Assembly: GCF_023920705.1 (NCBI RefSeq)
Contig: NZ_CP094657.1
Location: 2,480,001 to 2,544,000 of the forward strand
Direction: 5' to 3'
DNA from: Acinetobacter sp. XS-4
GTDB lineage: Bacteria; Pseudomonadota; Gammaproteobacteria; Pseudomonadales; Moraxellaceae
DNA: 64,000 nucleotides
Shown here piece after piece: positions 52,779-63,267 of this stretch (positions are counted from its first letter, which is position 1; every line of letters starts with the position of its first letter). Under the pieces are notes generated by a model. The model saw nothing but the letters and a program-made list of their open reading frames with translations, had not been told where the DNA came from and ran no database searches. The position numbers and the translations under genes were made by a program.

Positions 52779-54065
52779 TTAAAAGTCATAAGTCGCCATT
52801 ATATTGAAGCGGTTATCAATCCCGTTACGTCCATCAAAAGTTTCTCGTTCGCCATACACATATTCAACGCCCAAGGTAATTGGCTTGTAAGGGTTATAAA
52901 GTGCATTTACCCAGCCTTGCCAAAGCTCTTTGTTTTGAGTGGTACTATTGCGTTGTAACTCAGCAAAACGCTTGTCATCTTTGGCTTTCATATAACCATA
53001 AGCTAAGGTTGAACGAATTTTTGGCGTAAATTGATGTGTTATACCTAAAGAAACCGTGTCAAATTCATTGCTATGCATATTGTTTTGATCATCTATTGCA
53101 TAGCCGCTGTTACTCCATAGTAGAAAACGGCCATCTCCTTTGACATGGTAGTAATCGGCTTTGAGTAATGTATCGGGTGTAATTTGATATTTACCGCCTA
53201 AGCCCACCCCCCAAGCCACTTCTTCGTCATTATTAGTTCTTTTTTCGGCAACAAAACTACGGCCAGATAACATCGAACCATTGGCAAATTTATGATTTAA
53301 GCGGCCTACCAAAGCAGGTAAGCGCATTTTATTGTCAGGGTCAGTTGTCGCAGTATATTTCGGGTCTTCAACCGATATTGCAAAACTCGTATTGGCAGTT
53401 AAGTTATCGCTATAGCGTACAAGCGGTGATCTTAATAATGCTCCCCCAACAAATGTACCTGCATCAATCGTTTCTGGATAATATTCAGGTGCAATAAATG
53501 TTGACCATGTTTGACCAATCAGCCATTTATCAAAAGTTAAATAAGCATGGCGTATACGGAACTGATCACGAGTTGCAGCCCCAAAGAAGTCCATTTCCAG
53601 TTTCCCGCCCACATCACCCACAGCCGTTGGGGTTTTAAAATTCAACCCGAAACGTGTCACATTAACGGTGCTGTGCAACTGGTCTTTTTGTGCAGATTCT
53701 TCTGGCGTATTTTCGAGTGGAACCCCACTAATATTGTTATACATGGTAGAAGCCCCTTTCATTTGATAAGAAGCATCTGCCCGTATATAACCGTATAAAT
53801 TAAATTCTACACCAGACTTAGTTAACACTTGTTTTGTAGGCTGAGCAGCTTGGGGCATTGAAGAAGTTGCTAGCTCCACTCTTTGTTGCGATAAAGATTT
53901 CTGAGCTTGCATGTTGGCTTGTAGCATAGCCCGTAGTTCTTTTACTTCTTGGCGAAGTTGTTCTATTTCAGGATCTGTTTGACCTGCAAAAGCAGAAGAC
54001 ACAAACAGGGTCACAGAAATAGCCAATAGGCTTTTTTGAACCGTTGTATTTAAAGCATTTATCAT
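52779..54065 (-). CDS. dcaP: DcaP-type outer-membrane porin
   Basis: 428 residues with a signal peptide (LLAISVTLFVSSAFAGQ) and an N-terminal coiled coil in the mature protein (EIEQLRQEVKELRAMLQ). The rest is beta-barrel strands, such as FNLYGYIRADASYQMKG and AFDGRNGIDNRFNIMATYDF-like ends, with the terminal Phe required for outer-membrane insertion. DcaP is a trimeric Acinetobacter porin that transports dicarboxylic acids and some negatively charged antibiotics. The gene precedes the MFS gene and probably shares its transcript. The 276-bp gap upstream contains two short stems (54156-54177 and 54279-54303). Confidence 0.87.
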   Translation of the reverse strand: MINALNTTVQKSLLAISVTLFVSSAFAGQTDPEIEQLRQEVKELRAMLQANMQAQKSLSQQRVELATSSMPQAAQPTKQVLTKSGVEFNLYGYIRADASYQMKGASTMYNNISGVPLENTPEESAQKDQLHSTVNVTRFGLNFKTPTAVGDVGGKLEMDFFGAATRDQFRIRHAYLTFDKWLIGQTWSTFIAPEYYPETIDAGTFVGGALLRSPLVRYSDNLTANTSFAISVEDPKYTATTDPDNKMRLPALVGRLNHKFANGSMLSGRSFVAEKRTNNDEEVAWGVGLGGKYQITPDTLLKADYYHVKGDGRFLLWSNSGYAIDDQNNMHSNEFDTVSLGITHQFTPKIRSTLAYGYMKAKDDKRFAELQRNSTTQNKELWQGWVNALYNPYKPITLGVEYVYGERETFDGRNGIDNRFNIMATYDF

Positions 54066-54341
54066 AAAACTTTCCTTTTTTGATCTTTAATTAGATTTAA
54101 AGATCTCGACATCCTTTTTGTTATGTACCTATCTAAAACAGGTTCTTAGAAATCTGACTTTCTTCCTCTAGAAAGTCTTCCATCATATTTTTTAGACAAA
54201 ACCTCCCTTAAGCAGCATTGAGGCCACTTTTTAATGTGTTATAGGTAAAGCTAGTTCTTCTAATTTTTTTCGTTTTTTATATTCTCTTCCTCATTGAGAA
54301 TATTTAGGTGTTAAGACAACATTCCTTTGTCTCTACTGACA

Positions 54342-55013
54342 TTATTTTTTTGCTATAAAACCCTGATACGTCAAAATCTGTGCATAAGACTGTACGCTCT
54401 CGAAACCACTCTTTTGCAAAAGTTTGATATATCCTTCAGTAGTTAAGCTGAAAAAGTCTTGTGCCATACGCTCTAACATTTTCTGACATTGCTCTTCCGT
54501 TAAACCTTGAGCCAAGCATAAATAACGTAGTGCTTGAAGCTGCTGTGGGTTTACACAAGTCATTAAATCGTAGGTAAGTAAAACTGCTTTTTCTTTTAAG
54601 CGATCATAAATATCTTTAAAAAAAACAGGTTTTATGTCATCTGCAATAAAATGAGCCACGAGTATAGAAAGTGCAGCATCAAAGCAATTTTCCAGAGGCA
54701 AAGCCGAAGTTTCACCATGAATAAAGGTCACTTGTGAAGATTTATCTAAAAGTTCAACCTGTTCTTGGGCTTTTTGCAGCATGGTCAAAGATGGATCAAC
54801 TGCTGTAAATTTCCAGTCGGGATGCCGTTTAAGTAAATATTCGAGTTCATAACCCGTACCACAGCCCACAATTAAAATATGAGCATGAGGTTTCAACACC
54901 AATTGCAAAATGGCATCCACCTGTTGATGGATCACTTCATAACCTGGAATTAATTTACGAATATGTGCGTCATATCCTTCGACTACTTTTGGGCTATTAA
55001 AGTCTTTTGCCAT
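54342..55013 (-). CDS. Class I SAM-dependent methyltransferase
   Basis: 223 residues. The Rossmann-like SAM site is HILIVGCGTGYELEYLL (motif I), followed by FTAVDPSLTMLQKAQE (acidic loop) and the ALSILVAHFI strand of motif II. The family is general; the substrate is not identifiable. It lies 73 bp downstream of the acyl-CoA synthetase on the same strand and may belong to its transcript. Confidence 0.87.
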   Translation of the reverse strand: MAKDFNSPKVVEGYDAHIRKLIPGYEVIHQQVDAILQLVLKPHAHILIVGCGTGYELEYLLKRHPDWKFTAVDPSLTMLQKAQEQVELLDKSSQVTFIHGETSALPLENCFDAALSILVAHFIADDIKPVFFKDIYDRLKEKAVLLTYDLMTCVNPQQLQALRYLCLAQGLTEEQCQKMLERMAQDFFSLTTEGYIKLLQKSGFESVQSYAQILTYQGFIAKK

Positions 55014-55085
55014 TTTGCTTTATCCTCTATTTCAACTGCCTTTAGATTTATAATTTGCTGCACTTTGAACGGGCTTTAGACTTCT

Positions 55086-56780
55086 TTAATCAAAGACATT
55101 TCCAGTTAAGTTAAGTTCAGCTCGCATAATTTCCTGCAATTTAAACTTTTGTGCTTTACCTGAAGCAGTCATTGGAAACTCATTAAAGAATCGGACATAG
55201 CGTGGCACTTTATTATGAGAAATGTGCTCTTTGCAGAATTGGCGAATGCGGTCTTCATCAATTTGATGATGTTCATGCAAAATAATACAAGCACAGAGTT
55301 CTTCGCCATATCTAGCATCTGGCAAGCCAATGACTTGGACATCGCTCACATCAGGATGGGTATATAAAAAGTCTTCAATTTCTTTTGGAAAGAGATTTTC
55401 CCCACCACGAATTACAACATCTTTAATACGGCCTTTGATTTTAATAAAACCGTCTTGGTCCATTTCTGCAATATCACCCGTATGCATCCAGCCAGCCGAA
55501 TCAATTACTTCACGGGTCTTTTCTTCTTCGCCCCAATAACCAGCCATCACTGAATAGCCGCGAACGCATAACTCACCTAAAGTCCCTTGCGGAACAATCT
55601 GCCCTTCTAAATCGACAATTTTAATTTCAACATGCGGGTGAACATGCCCGACTGTACTTACTCGTTTATCAATCGAATCATTTACCGAACTTTGTACACT
55701 TACTGGTGATGTTTCAGTCATACCGTAACAAATCGTGATTTCAGACATATGCATGCGGTCTATAACCCGCTGCATAATTTCACGTGGACAAGGGCTACCT
55801 GCCATGATGCCCGTTCTTAAACTCGATAGATCAAACTCATTAAACTGTTCATGTTCTAAGGTGGCAATAAACATAGTTGGCACGCCATAAGCTGCCGTAC
55901 AACGTTCTTGATGAATCGCTTTTAAAGTTTCTAAAGGATTAAATACAGCCGATGGATAGACCATGGTTGCCCCATGCGTAACGCAGGCTAAATTCCCCAT
56001 CACCATGCCAAAGCAATGAAACAATGGCACTGAAATACAAACTTTATCTTGAGGGGTTAAGCGAATCCCTTCACCTACAAAATAACCATTATTTAAAATA
56101 TTATGGTGGGTCAACATGGTCCCTTTTGGGTTCCCTGTTGTACCTGAGGTAAATTGAATATTAATGGTTTCATCAAATTGGTGTTGCTTCGTCAACTGTT
56201 TTAATTGTTCTAGCTGTTCTGATGTTGGCGTAGTAACTAAATCACTAAAACGATGAATGCCCGTATGTTGTTGGTCATCAATTTTAATCACAAATTTTAA
56301 ATGTGGCAGTCGCACTGAACTGAGCACTTTATCTGGACTGTTGGTTAACTCAGGGGCAATTTTTGTGAGTAATTCTTGGTAATCGGTGGTTTTGAATTGA
56401 GAAGCAATAATCAATCCTTTGCATGAGACCTTATTCAACACATATTCAAGTTCATGGCTTTTATAAGCTGTATTTAGATTGACTAAAATAATCCCTGCTT
56501 TAAAAGCTGCAAATTGGGTTACCGTCCATTCCACACAGTTAGGCGACCAGATGGCTAACCGATCTCCTTTTTTTAATCCCAATTTTAAAAGGCTACAAGC
56601 AAAAGCATTTACTTCATCTTGTAAAGCTTTATAGGTTAATCGTCTGTTTTGGTGGAAACTAACGATTGCTTCCTTTTCTGCATATTGCCGACAGGCCTGA
56701 TCAAATTGTTCACCAATGGTCATACCCAATAAGGGCTGTGTGCTTGGTCCCGAGGCGTAACTTAACCGTTCTTGTTGCAT
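55086..56780 (-). CDS. Acyl-CoA synthetase, AMP-binding family (isovalerate/branched-chain acyl candidate)
   Basis: 564 residues of the ANL superfamily. The P-loop is TSGTTGNPKGTMLTHHN; the ATP-binding YGMTETSPV and adenylate contact WMHTGDIAEMDQDG are both intact, as is the catalytic lysine in the C-terminal SGKAQKFKLQE. These enzymes activate carboxylic acids to acyl-CoA thioesters. Position next to the TetR gene and divergent from the liu operon suggests that it feeds isovalerate or another branched acid into that pathway. Confidence 0.9.
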   Translation of the reverse strand: MQQERLSYASGPSTQPLLGMTIGEQFDQACRQYAEKEAIVSFHQNRRLTYKALQDEVNAFACSLLKLGLKKGDRLAIWSPNCVEWTVTQFAAFKAGIILVNLNTAYKSHELEYVLNKVSCKGLIIASQFKTTDYQELLTKIAPELTNSPDKVLSSVRLPHLKFVIKIDDQQHTGIHRFSDLVTTPTSEQLEQLKQLTKQHQFDETINIQFTSGTTGNPKGTMLTHHNILNNGYFVGEGIRLTPQDKVCISVPLFHCFGMVMGNLACVTHGATMVYPSAVFNPLETLKAIHQERCTAAYGVPTMFIATLEHEQFNEFDLSSLRTGIMAGSPCPREIMQRVIDRMHMSEITICYGMTETSPVSVQSSVNDSIDKRVSTVGHVHPHVEIKIVDLEGQIVPQGTLGELCVRGYSVMAGYWGEEEKTREVIDSAGWMHTGDIAEMDQDGFIKIKGRIKDVVIRGGENLFPKEIEDFLYTHPDVSDVQVIGLPDARYGEELCACIILHEHHQIDEDRIRQFCKEHISHNKVPRYVRFFNEFPMTASGKAQKFKLQEIMRAELNLTGNVFD

Positions 56781-56890
56781 TGAATCATTCTCCTTGATTC
56801 TTTGTAATTCTCTTCATACCTGATCTAATTGTTGTTACTGCAACTACTTTTCCAAACCGCCTACTTTGTAATGTCTATCCTTTATATGCC

Positions 56891-57508
56891 CTATTTCTTC
56901 TGCACAGCATCCAGACAAAAGTCAGCAATCTGTTTTGAAAAATAGTCTCTGTGTGCATGATCAAACTTTGTATTTTGAGCTGGGTCTAAGGGTTCAACGA
57001 CCACATAAGTCATGGCACCAACAACACAAAGCGCTGCTGTGTTTAAATCATCCAAGACAAACTCACCACTTGCATTTCCATCCGCAAGTATTTTTTTCAT
57101 ACTCTGTTTAATCAATTGCTTCACACGAAAACGCTCATGTTCAACTGTTGAATCGACAGGTTCAAACATGAGTGAATATGCAAGCTGAGGACTATTGAGT
57201 GCTCGTTTTACAAAAGTTGCCACAGCCTTGTGTAATTTCTGCTTTGCCGATAAATCACTTTCGGTAATTGAATCAATCACCAATAGTTCTGTATTAATAG
57301 CCTCTGACAAAACCTCAATAAGCACTTGGCTCTTATTATCAAAGTAGCGATAAACCAGACCACTTGATACGCCCGCTTGCTCTGCAATGGTTTGTATTTG
57401 TGCGTCTTTAAACCCTCCCTCTGAAATTAACTTTCTGGCTGAACTCAAAATCGACTTACGATTTTGCTCCATCCGCTCTTGCATTAAAGATGATCGTTTA
57501 TAGCTCAT
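56891..57508 (-). CDS. TetR-family regulator of the liu region
   Basis: 205 residues. The N-terminal helix-turn-helix is clear (IQTIAEQAGVSSGLVYRYFDNKSQVL, about residues 38-62), followed by a helical ligand domain. It is divergent from the isovaleryl-CoA dehydrogenase gene, with an interrupted palindrome in the gap, and upstream of the acyl-CoA synthetase on its own strand. It probably represses both directions in the absence of a branched-chain acyl-CoA. Other bacteria use a MerR-type LiuR here. Confidence 0.9.
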   Translation of the reverse strand: MSYKRSSLMQERMEQNRKSILSSARKLISEGGFKDAQIQTIAEQAGVSSGLVYRYFDNKSQVLIEVLSEAINTELLVIDSITESDLSAKQKLHKAVATFVKRALNSPQLAYSLMFEPVDSTVEHERFRVKQLIKQSMKKILADGNASGEFVLDDLNTAALCVVGAMTYVVVEPLDPAQNTKFDHAHRDYFSKQIADFCLDAVQKK

Positions 57509-57526
57509 AATTTATTCTCTAACAAA

Positions 57527-57550
57527 TAAAATGAATTGTAAATCATTTTA
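57527..57550. promoter_or_regulatory. Palindrome, candidate TetR operator
   Basis: TAAAATGA and TCATTTTA form perfect 8-bp arms around 8 bp, in the gap between the TetR gene and the liu operon and just upstream of the TetR start. Size and symmetry suit a TetR-type dimer site, but the site is AT-rich, so chance symmetry is possible. Confidence 0.5.
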
Positions 57551-57652
57551 TGAATCTGTATTCACTTTTTTAAAAAATCATTGTATGGTACATCTCAAAT
57601 ACCCACAAAATATTTTATGGACAACAAATATAACCAATAGGATGAAAATATC

Positions 57653-58825
57653 ATGAACCTACGCAGCTTGAATTTCGGTCTAGATGAAACTTTAATTGCG
57701 CTTCAAGATTCAGTGGCCGCATTTTGTACAAAGGAAATTGCACCAATTGCCCAGCAAGTTGATCAAGACAATAAATTCCCTGCACATCTCTGGAAAAAAT
57801 TCGGAGATATGGGTCTTTTAGGCATGACAGTTTCTGAAGAATATGGCGGTGCCAATATGGGTTATCTGGCTCATATTATTGCTATGCAAGAAATTTCTCG
57901 TGCTTCGGCAGCCATTGGTCTTTCTTATGGTGCCCATTCTAATTTATGTGTAAACCAAATTAACCGTAACGGTAACGAACAACAAAAACAGAAATATTTA
58001 CCGAAATTAATTTCTGGTGAATATGTTGGTGCTCTTGCAATGTCTGAACCAAATGCAGGTTCAGATGTCGTCAGCATGAAATTACGTGCTGAACAAAAAG
58101 GTGATCACTTTGTTTTAAACGGTTCAAAAATGTGGATCACCAACGGCGGTGATGCTGATGTACTTGTAGTTTATGCAAAAACTGACCCGAAAGCTGGTGC
58201 AAAAGGTATGACTGCTTTTCTAGTTGAAAAAAACATGAAAGGCTTCAGTCACGGCAACCACTTAGACAAACTTGGTATGCGTGGCTCTAACACTTACCCG
58301 CTGTTTTTTGACAATGTAGAAGTGCCTGCTGAAAATGTACTCGGTGGTGTCGGTAACGGCACAAAAGTACTGATGAGTGGTTTGGACTATGAACGTGCAG
58401 TTTTAAGTGCTGGACCTTTAGGCATTATGGATGCCTGTCTAGATGTGGTAATTCCTTATTTGCATCAGCGCGAACAGTTTGGTCAGGCATTAGGTGAGTT
58501 CCAGCTTATGCAAGGCAAACTTGCCGATATGTATTCAACTTGGTTAGCATGTAAAGCCCTCGTCTATGCTGTTGGTGCTGCATGTGACAAAGCTGATCAT
58601 GACCGTAGTTTGCGTAAAGATGCTGCAAGTGCCATTTTATATTCTGCCGAAAAGGCGACATGGATGGCTGGTGAAGCAATTCAAACTTTAGGCGGCAACG
58701 GTTATATCAATGAATTCCCTGCTGGCCGTTTATGGCGCGATGCAAAACTTTATGAAATTGGTGCCGGAACTTCTGAAATTCGCCGCATGCTGATCGGCCG
58801 CGAACTCTTCAATGAAACCAAATAA
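57653..58825 (+). CDS. liuA: Isovaleryl-CoA dehydrogenase
   Basis: 390 residues of the acyl-CoA dehydrogenase family. The flavin and substrate motifs are [19 protein letters not shown] and [18 protein letters not shown], and [15 protein letters not shown] carries the catalytic glutamate in the position typical of isovaleryl-CoA dehydrogenases. It oxidises isovaleryl-CoA to 3-methylcrotonyl-CoA with FAD. It is the first of five genes on one strand (liuA-B-C-D-E). Confidence 0.95.
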   Translation: MNLRSLNFGLDETLIALQDSVAAFCTKEIAPIAQQVDQDNKFPAHLWKKFGDMGLLGMTVSEEYGGANMGYLAHIIAMQEISRASAAIGLSYGAHSNLCVNQINRNGNEQQKQKYLPKLISGEYVGALAMSEPNAGSDVVSMKLRAEQKGDHFVLNGSKMWITNGGDADVLVVYAKTDPKAGAKGMTAFLVEKNMKGFSHGNHLDKLGMRGSNTYPLFFDNVEVPAENVLGGVGNGTKVLMSGLDYERAVLSAGPLGIMDACLDVVIPYLHQREQFGQALGEFQLMQGKLADMYSTWLACKALVYAVGAACDKADHDRSLRKDAASAILYSAEKATWMAGEAIQTLGGNGYINEFPAGRLWRDAKLYEIGAGTSEIRRMLIGRELFNETK

Positions 58826-58849
58826 TAATTATAAATAAGGAGGCATCTT

Positions 58850-60451
58850 ATGAACCAATTACAAAGCAAGATTAATGTTCGAAGTGAAGACTTCAAAACA
58901 AACCAGCAAGCCATGCAAACATTGGTCACAGATCTAAAACAAGTTGCTCAGCGTATTGCTTTAGGCGGTGGTGAAAATGCCCGTCAAAAACACTTGGCTC
59001 GAGGTAAACTTTTACCCCGTGAACGTATTGATCAACTGGTTGATGTTGGTACGGCATTTTTAGAAATTGGTCAATTGGCAGCGTACAACGTTTATGAAGA
59101 TGATGTTCCTGCTGCGGGCGTAATCGCAGGTATTGGTCAAGTCAACGGCATAACTTGCATGATCGTTGCCAACGATGCAACGGTAAAAGGCGGAACGTAT
59201 TATCCCCTTACGGTCAAAAAGCATTTACGCGCCCAAGAAATTGCCGAACAAAATCACTTGCCTTGTATTTATTTGGTCGACTCAGGCGGTGCCTATTTAC
59301 CAATGCAAGACGAGGTTTTCCCAGACCGTGATCACTTCGGACGTATTTTCTACAATCAAGCACGCATGTCGAGTCTAGGTATTGCCCAAATTGCTGTAGT
59401 GATGGGTAGCTGTACCGCAGGTGGTGCTTATGTACCTGCTATGTCTGATGAAACGATTATTGTACGTAATCAAGGTACGATTTTCCTAGGCGGCCCTCCT
59501 CTGGTAAAAGCTGCGACTGGCGAAGTGGTGAGCAGTGAAGACTTAGGCGGTGGTGATGTACACACACGTCTTTCGGGTGTAGCTGACCATTTAGCTGAAA
59601 ATGATGAACATGCAATTGCGATTGCACGAAACATTGTTGCTAACCTAAACAAGAAGCCAAACGACTTAAATAAACAAGTTGATGAGCCACTATTTGATGC
59701 ATCTGAACTCTACGGCGTAGTCCCAAGTGATGCACGTAAGCCTTTTGACATTCGCGAAGTGATTGCGCGTATTGTAGACGGCTCTCGTTTTGATGAGTTT
59801 AAAGCACGCTTTGGTTCAACACTGATTACTGGTTTTGCTTCACTCTATGGTATGCCAGTCGGCATTATTGCCAATAACGGGATTTTATTCTCCGAGTCTG
59901 CACAAAAAGGTGCGCACTTTATTGAGCTATGCACACAGCGCAATATTCCATTGTTATTCTTACAAAACATTACGGGCTTTATGGTTGGTCGCCAGTATGA
60001 AAATGAAGGGATTGCAAAAAACGGCGCTAAATTGGTTATGGCAGTTGCAACCGCAAATGTACCAAAACTCACCCTAATTATTGGTGGTTCGTTTGGTGCA
60101 GGTAACTACGGCATGTGCGGACGTGCTTATTCACCACGCTTTTTATGGACTTGGCCGAACTCTCGTATTTCTGTGATGGGCGGCGAACAAGCAGCAAGCG
60201 TGCTGTCAACTTTAAAACGTGATCAGATTGAGCAAAAAGGTGCCGAGTGGTCAGCGCAACAGGAAGATGAATTTAAACAACCAATTCGAGAACAATACGA
60301 GCGTCAAGGTCATCCTTACTATGCTTCTGCCCGCCTTTGGGATGACGGTGTAATCGACCCAGCTCAAACTCGTCAGGTACTTGGTTTAAGCCTTGCTGCT
60401 GCTATGAATGCTCCAATCCAGCCAACCAAATTTGGCGTGTTCCGCATGTAA
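58850..60451 (+). CDS. liuB: 3-Methylcrotonyl-CoA carboxylase, beta (carboxyltransferase) subunit
   Basis: 533 residues. It has the carboxyltransferase fold with [16 protein letters not shown] near the start, [19 protein letters not shown], and [20 protein letters not shown] close to the C-terminus. It moves the carboxyl group from biotin to 3-methylcrotonyl-CoA and works with the liuD product. RBS AGGAGG lies just ahead of the ATG, 24 bp behind the liuA stop. Confidence 0.95.
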   Translation: MNQLQSKINVRSEDFKTNQQAMQTLVTDLKQVAQRIALGGGENARQKHLARGKLLPRERIDQLVDVGTAFLEIGQLAAYNVYEDDVPAAGVIAGIGQVNGITCMIVANDATVKGGTYYPLTVKKHLRAQEIAEQNHLPCIYLVDSGGAYLPMQDEVFPDRDHFGRIFYNQARMSSLGIAQIAVVMGSCTAGGAYVPAMSDETIIVRNQGTIFLGGPPLVKAATGEVVSSEDLGGGDVHTRLSGVADHLAENDEHAIAIARNIVANLNKKPNDLNKQVDEPLFDASELYGVVPSDARKPFDIREVIARIVDGSRFDEFKARFGSTLITGFASLYGMPVGIIANNGILFSESAQKGAHFIELCTQRNIPLLFLQNITGFMVGRQYENEGIAKNGAKLVMAVATANVPKLTLIIGGSFGAGNYGMCGRAYSPRFLWTWPNSRISVMGGEQAASVLSTLKRDQIEQKGAEWSAQQEDEFKQPIREQYERQGHPYYASARLWDDGVIDPAQTRQVLGLSLAAAMNAPIQPTKFGVFRM

Positions 60452-60460
60452 GAGGTGTAT

Positions 60461-61264
60461 ATGAGCTATCAATTTTTACAACTCGAACAACAAGGTCAGG
60501 TTGCCTATGTTTGGCTGAACCGTCCTGAACTACACAATGCTTTTAATACTACAGTCATTGAAGAGCTACAAGCTTGCTTTAAGCAAATCAATACACGTGA
60601 TGATATTCGTGTTGTGGTTTTAGCGGGTCGCGGTAAAAGCTTTTCGGCAGGTGCCGACCTCAACTGGATGAAACAGGCAGGTCAGGCATCTTCAGCAGAA
60701 AATGAAGCAGATGCATTAAAACTTGCGCAAATGCTTGATGCACTTGCAACACTTAAACAACCGACTATTGCTCGTGTGCATGGCATTGCTTTTGGTGGCG
60801 GCATGGGTTTGGCATCGGCATGTGATATTTGCATTGCCAGTACTGATGCTAAGTTTGCAACTTCTGAGGTTCGTTTAGGACTTGCTCCTTCTACCATTAG
60901 TCCCTATGTGATTCGTGCGATTGGTGCAAGACAAGCCTCTCGTTACTTCTTAACTGCCGAGCGAATTTCAGCACGTGATGCCAAACAAATTGGCTTGGCC
61001 CACGAAGTTGCAGATGCCGAAGATTTAGATAAAAAAGTTCAAGAAATTATTAATGCTCTATTACTTGGTGGCCCGCATGCTCAAGCGGCCTCAAAACAAC
61101 TGATTCAAATGGTGAGCAACCAGACCATGAGCAATGATTTGCTGCAACAGACAGCACATCATATTGCTCAAGTTCGTCAAGGTAGTGAGGCAAAAGAAGG
61201 TCTGAGTGCCTTTTTAAATAAACAGCAGCCTGCTTGGGTTTCTAACTCGAATAACAACAATTAA
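60461..61264 (+). CDS. liuC: Methylglutaconyl-CoA hydratase (enoyl-CoA hydratase family)
   Basis: 267 residues. The ATG at 60461 has AGAGG 5 bases ahead; the open frame starts at a GTG at 60455. Crotonase motifs: AGRGKSFSAGADLNWMKQ (oxyanion hole and catalytic region) and HGIAFGGGMGLASACDICIA. It hydrates 3-methylglutaconyl-CoA to HMG-CoA in leucine breakdown. It sits between the two carboxylase genes, 9 bp after liuB. Confidence 0.93.
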   Translation: MSYQFLQLEQQGQVAYVWLNRPELHNAFNTTVIEELQACFKQINTRDDIRVVVLAGRGKSFSAGADLNWMKQAGQASSAENEADALKLAQMLDALATLKQPTIARVHGIAFGGGMGLASACDICIASTDAKFATSEVRLGLAPSTISPYVIRAIGARQASRYFLTAERISARDAKQIGLAHEVADAEDLDKKVQEIINALLLGGPHAQAASKQLIQMVSNQTMSNDLLQQTAHHIAQVRQGSEAKEGLSAFLNKQQPAWVSNSNNNN

Positions 61265-61275
61265 GGACGATCATC

Positions 61276-63267
61276 ATGTTTGAAAAGATTTTAATTGCGA
61301 ACCGTGGCGAAATTGCCTGCCGTGTAATTCGTACAGCTAAAAAATTAGGTATTGCAACGGTTGCCGTTTACTCAGATGCAGACGCAAATGCACAACATGT
61401 CAAACTTGCAGATGAAGCGGTTTATATTGGTCAATCCCCTGCAACGCAAAGTTATTTGCAAGCCGACCGTATTATTCAAGCAGCGATTGATACAGGCAGC
61501 CAAGCGGTTCACCCAGGCTACGGCTTCCTTTCAGAAAATGACCAGTTCGCACTCGCTTGCCAACAGCACAATATTTGCTTTATTGGCCCACCAGTTGATG
61601 CCATTTTAGCGATGGGCTTAAAAGCGACCTCTAAAGCTTTAATGGAAAAAGCAGGTGTTCCTTTAACACCGGGTTATCACGGAACCAACCAAGATGCCGA
61701 CTTTTTAAAACAACAGGCAGATCAAATTGGCTATCCTGTTTTAATTAAAGCCAGTGCCGGTGGTGGTGGTAAAGGCATGAGTCTGGTTGAACGCAGTGAA
61801 GATTTTCTGCATGCCTTAGCCTCTTGTAAACGTGAAGCCAAATCGAGCTTTGGTAATGATGATGTCTTGATTGAGCGTTATGTGATTCAGCCTCGCCATA
61901 TTGAAGTACAAGTGTTTGGTGATACACATGGCAACTATGTACATTTGTTTGAACGCGACTGTTCGGTACAACGCCGTCACCAAAAAGTGCTAGAAGAAGC
62001 CCCTGCTCCACAAATGCCAAGCGAAAAGCTCGATGCAATGCGCCAAGCTGCAATTGATGCTGCACGTGCCGTAGATTATGTTGGTGCCGGTACGGTTGAG
62101 TTTATTGTAGAACAAGACGGTACAGCGTATTTCATGGAAATGAATACTCGCTTACAAGTCGAACACCCTGTCACTGAAATGATTACAGGTGAAGACTTAG
62201 TTGAATGGCAACTTCGTGTCGCTTATGGCGAACCTTTGCCTAAACTACAAAACGAATTGCAAATTCACGGACATGCGCTCGAAGCACGTATTTACGCCGA
62301 AGAACCTGAAAAAGGCTTTTTACCTGCAATCGGTAAAATTGACTATCTACACTACCCAACTCAAAACCAATATGTGCGTGTAGACAGCGGTATTGTTGAA
62401 GGCGATGAAATCACGACGTATTACGACCCAATGATTGCCAAATTGATCGTATGGGGTAAAAACCGTGAAGCTGCGCTCATTCAAATGCAGCATGCTTTAA
62501 GTCAATTCCATGTCGATGGCTTAGGCAACAATATTGCCTTTCTGGAAAAGATTGTTCGTAGCGAATCTTTTAAACAAGCCAAGCTTGATACTAACCTGAT
62601 TCAACGTGAACAAAACTTCTTGTTTAGCCCTGAAGAGATCAAACCAGAACTTGTAGTGGCAGCGGCATTTATTGAGTTTCTAAGCAAACTTAATAACAAC
62701 AGTTCAAGCCAAAAACAACTTTGGCAGGCTCAACCACTTTGGCGTTTAAATATTGCCTATCAGCATAGCATTAAACTGAACTATTTAAACCAAAATATCC
62801 AAATCAAGTTTGCCTCAAATGAAGATGGCTTCACCGCAGAATATAACGGACAAAGCTACCCAATTTCAGGTCAATTGATTGATGCACATACTGCCTCTGT
62901 TCAAATTGATGGAACTCAGCAAAAGCTATCTTTTAACCAAAGTCAGCAAGGCATTACCTTGTTCCAAAATGGACAAAGTTATAAGTTTGCTTATATTCGC
63001 CAAGACTTTAATCAAGCAGATAGCCAAGCTGACGAAGGTCACTTAAAAGCCCCAATGCCTGGTGTGGTCACACAAGTACTGGTGAGCGCAAATCATAGCG
63101 TGAAGAAAGACGATATTTTAATGACGCTTGAAGCGATGAAAATGGAATATACCATTCGTGCCCCTAAAGACGGCTTGATTGTAGATTCCTATTTCCAAGT
63201 CGGTGATCAGGTCAAAGCTGGCGATGAGCTTGTGGAATTTCAGCCTGCACAGGAGGAAGTTGCATGA
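61276..63267 (+). CDS. liuD: 3-Methylcrotonyl-CoA carboxylase, alpha (biotin carboxylase/carrier) subunit
   Basis: 663 residues. The N-terminal biotin carboxylase (residues about 1-445) has GFLSENDQFALAC, the ATP-grasp loop KASAGGGGKGM and EMNTRLQVEHPVTEMITG. A linking BT-type domain follows, and the biotin carrier at the C-terminus has the biotinylated lysine in EAMKMEY. It carboxylates biotin using ATP and bicarbonate. Its stop overlaps the liuE start by 4 bp (ATGA). Confidence 0.95.
   Translation: MFEKILIANRGEIACRVIRTAKKLGIATVAVYSDADANAQHVKLADEAVYIGQSPATQSYLQADRIIQAAIDTGSQAVHPGYGFLSENDQFALACQQHNICFIGPPVDAILAMGLKATSKALMEKAGVPLTPGYHGTNQDADFLKQQADQIGYPVLIKASAGGGGKGMSLVERSEDFLHALASCKREAKSSFGNDDVLIERYVIQPRHIEVQVFGDTHGNYVHLFERDCSVQRRHQKVLEEAPAPQMPSEKLDAMRQAAIDAARAVDYVGAGTVEFIVEQDGTAYFMEMNTRLQVEHPVTEMITGEDLVEWQLRVAYGEPLPKLQNELQIHGHALEARIYAEEPEKGFLPAIGKIDYLHYPTQNQYVRVDSGIVEGDEITTYYDPMIAKLIVWGKNREAALIQMQHALSQFHVDGLGNNIAFLEKIVRSESFKQAKLDTNLIQREQNFLFSPEEIKPELVVAAAFIEFLSKLNNNSSSQKQLWQAQPLWRLNIAYQHSIKLNYLNQNIQIKFASNEDGFTAEYNGQSYPISGQLIDAHTASVQIDGTQQKLSFNQSQQGITLFQNGQSYKFAYIRQDFNQADSQADEGHLKAPMPGVVTQVLVSANHSVKKDDILMTLEAMKMEYTIRAPKDGLIVDSYFQVGDQVKAGDELVEFQPAQEEVA

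Noticed and set aside
51323..54065. Benzoate (ben) operon
   Set aside because: The transporter is similar to BenK, but no ring-hydroxylating or ring-cleavage gene is present.
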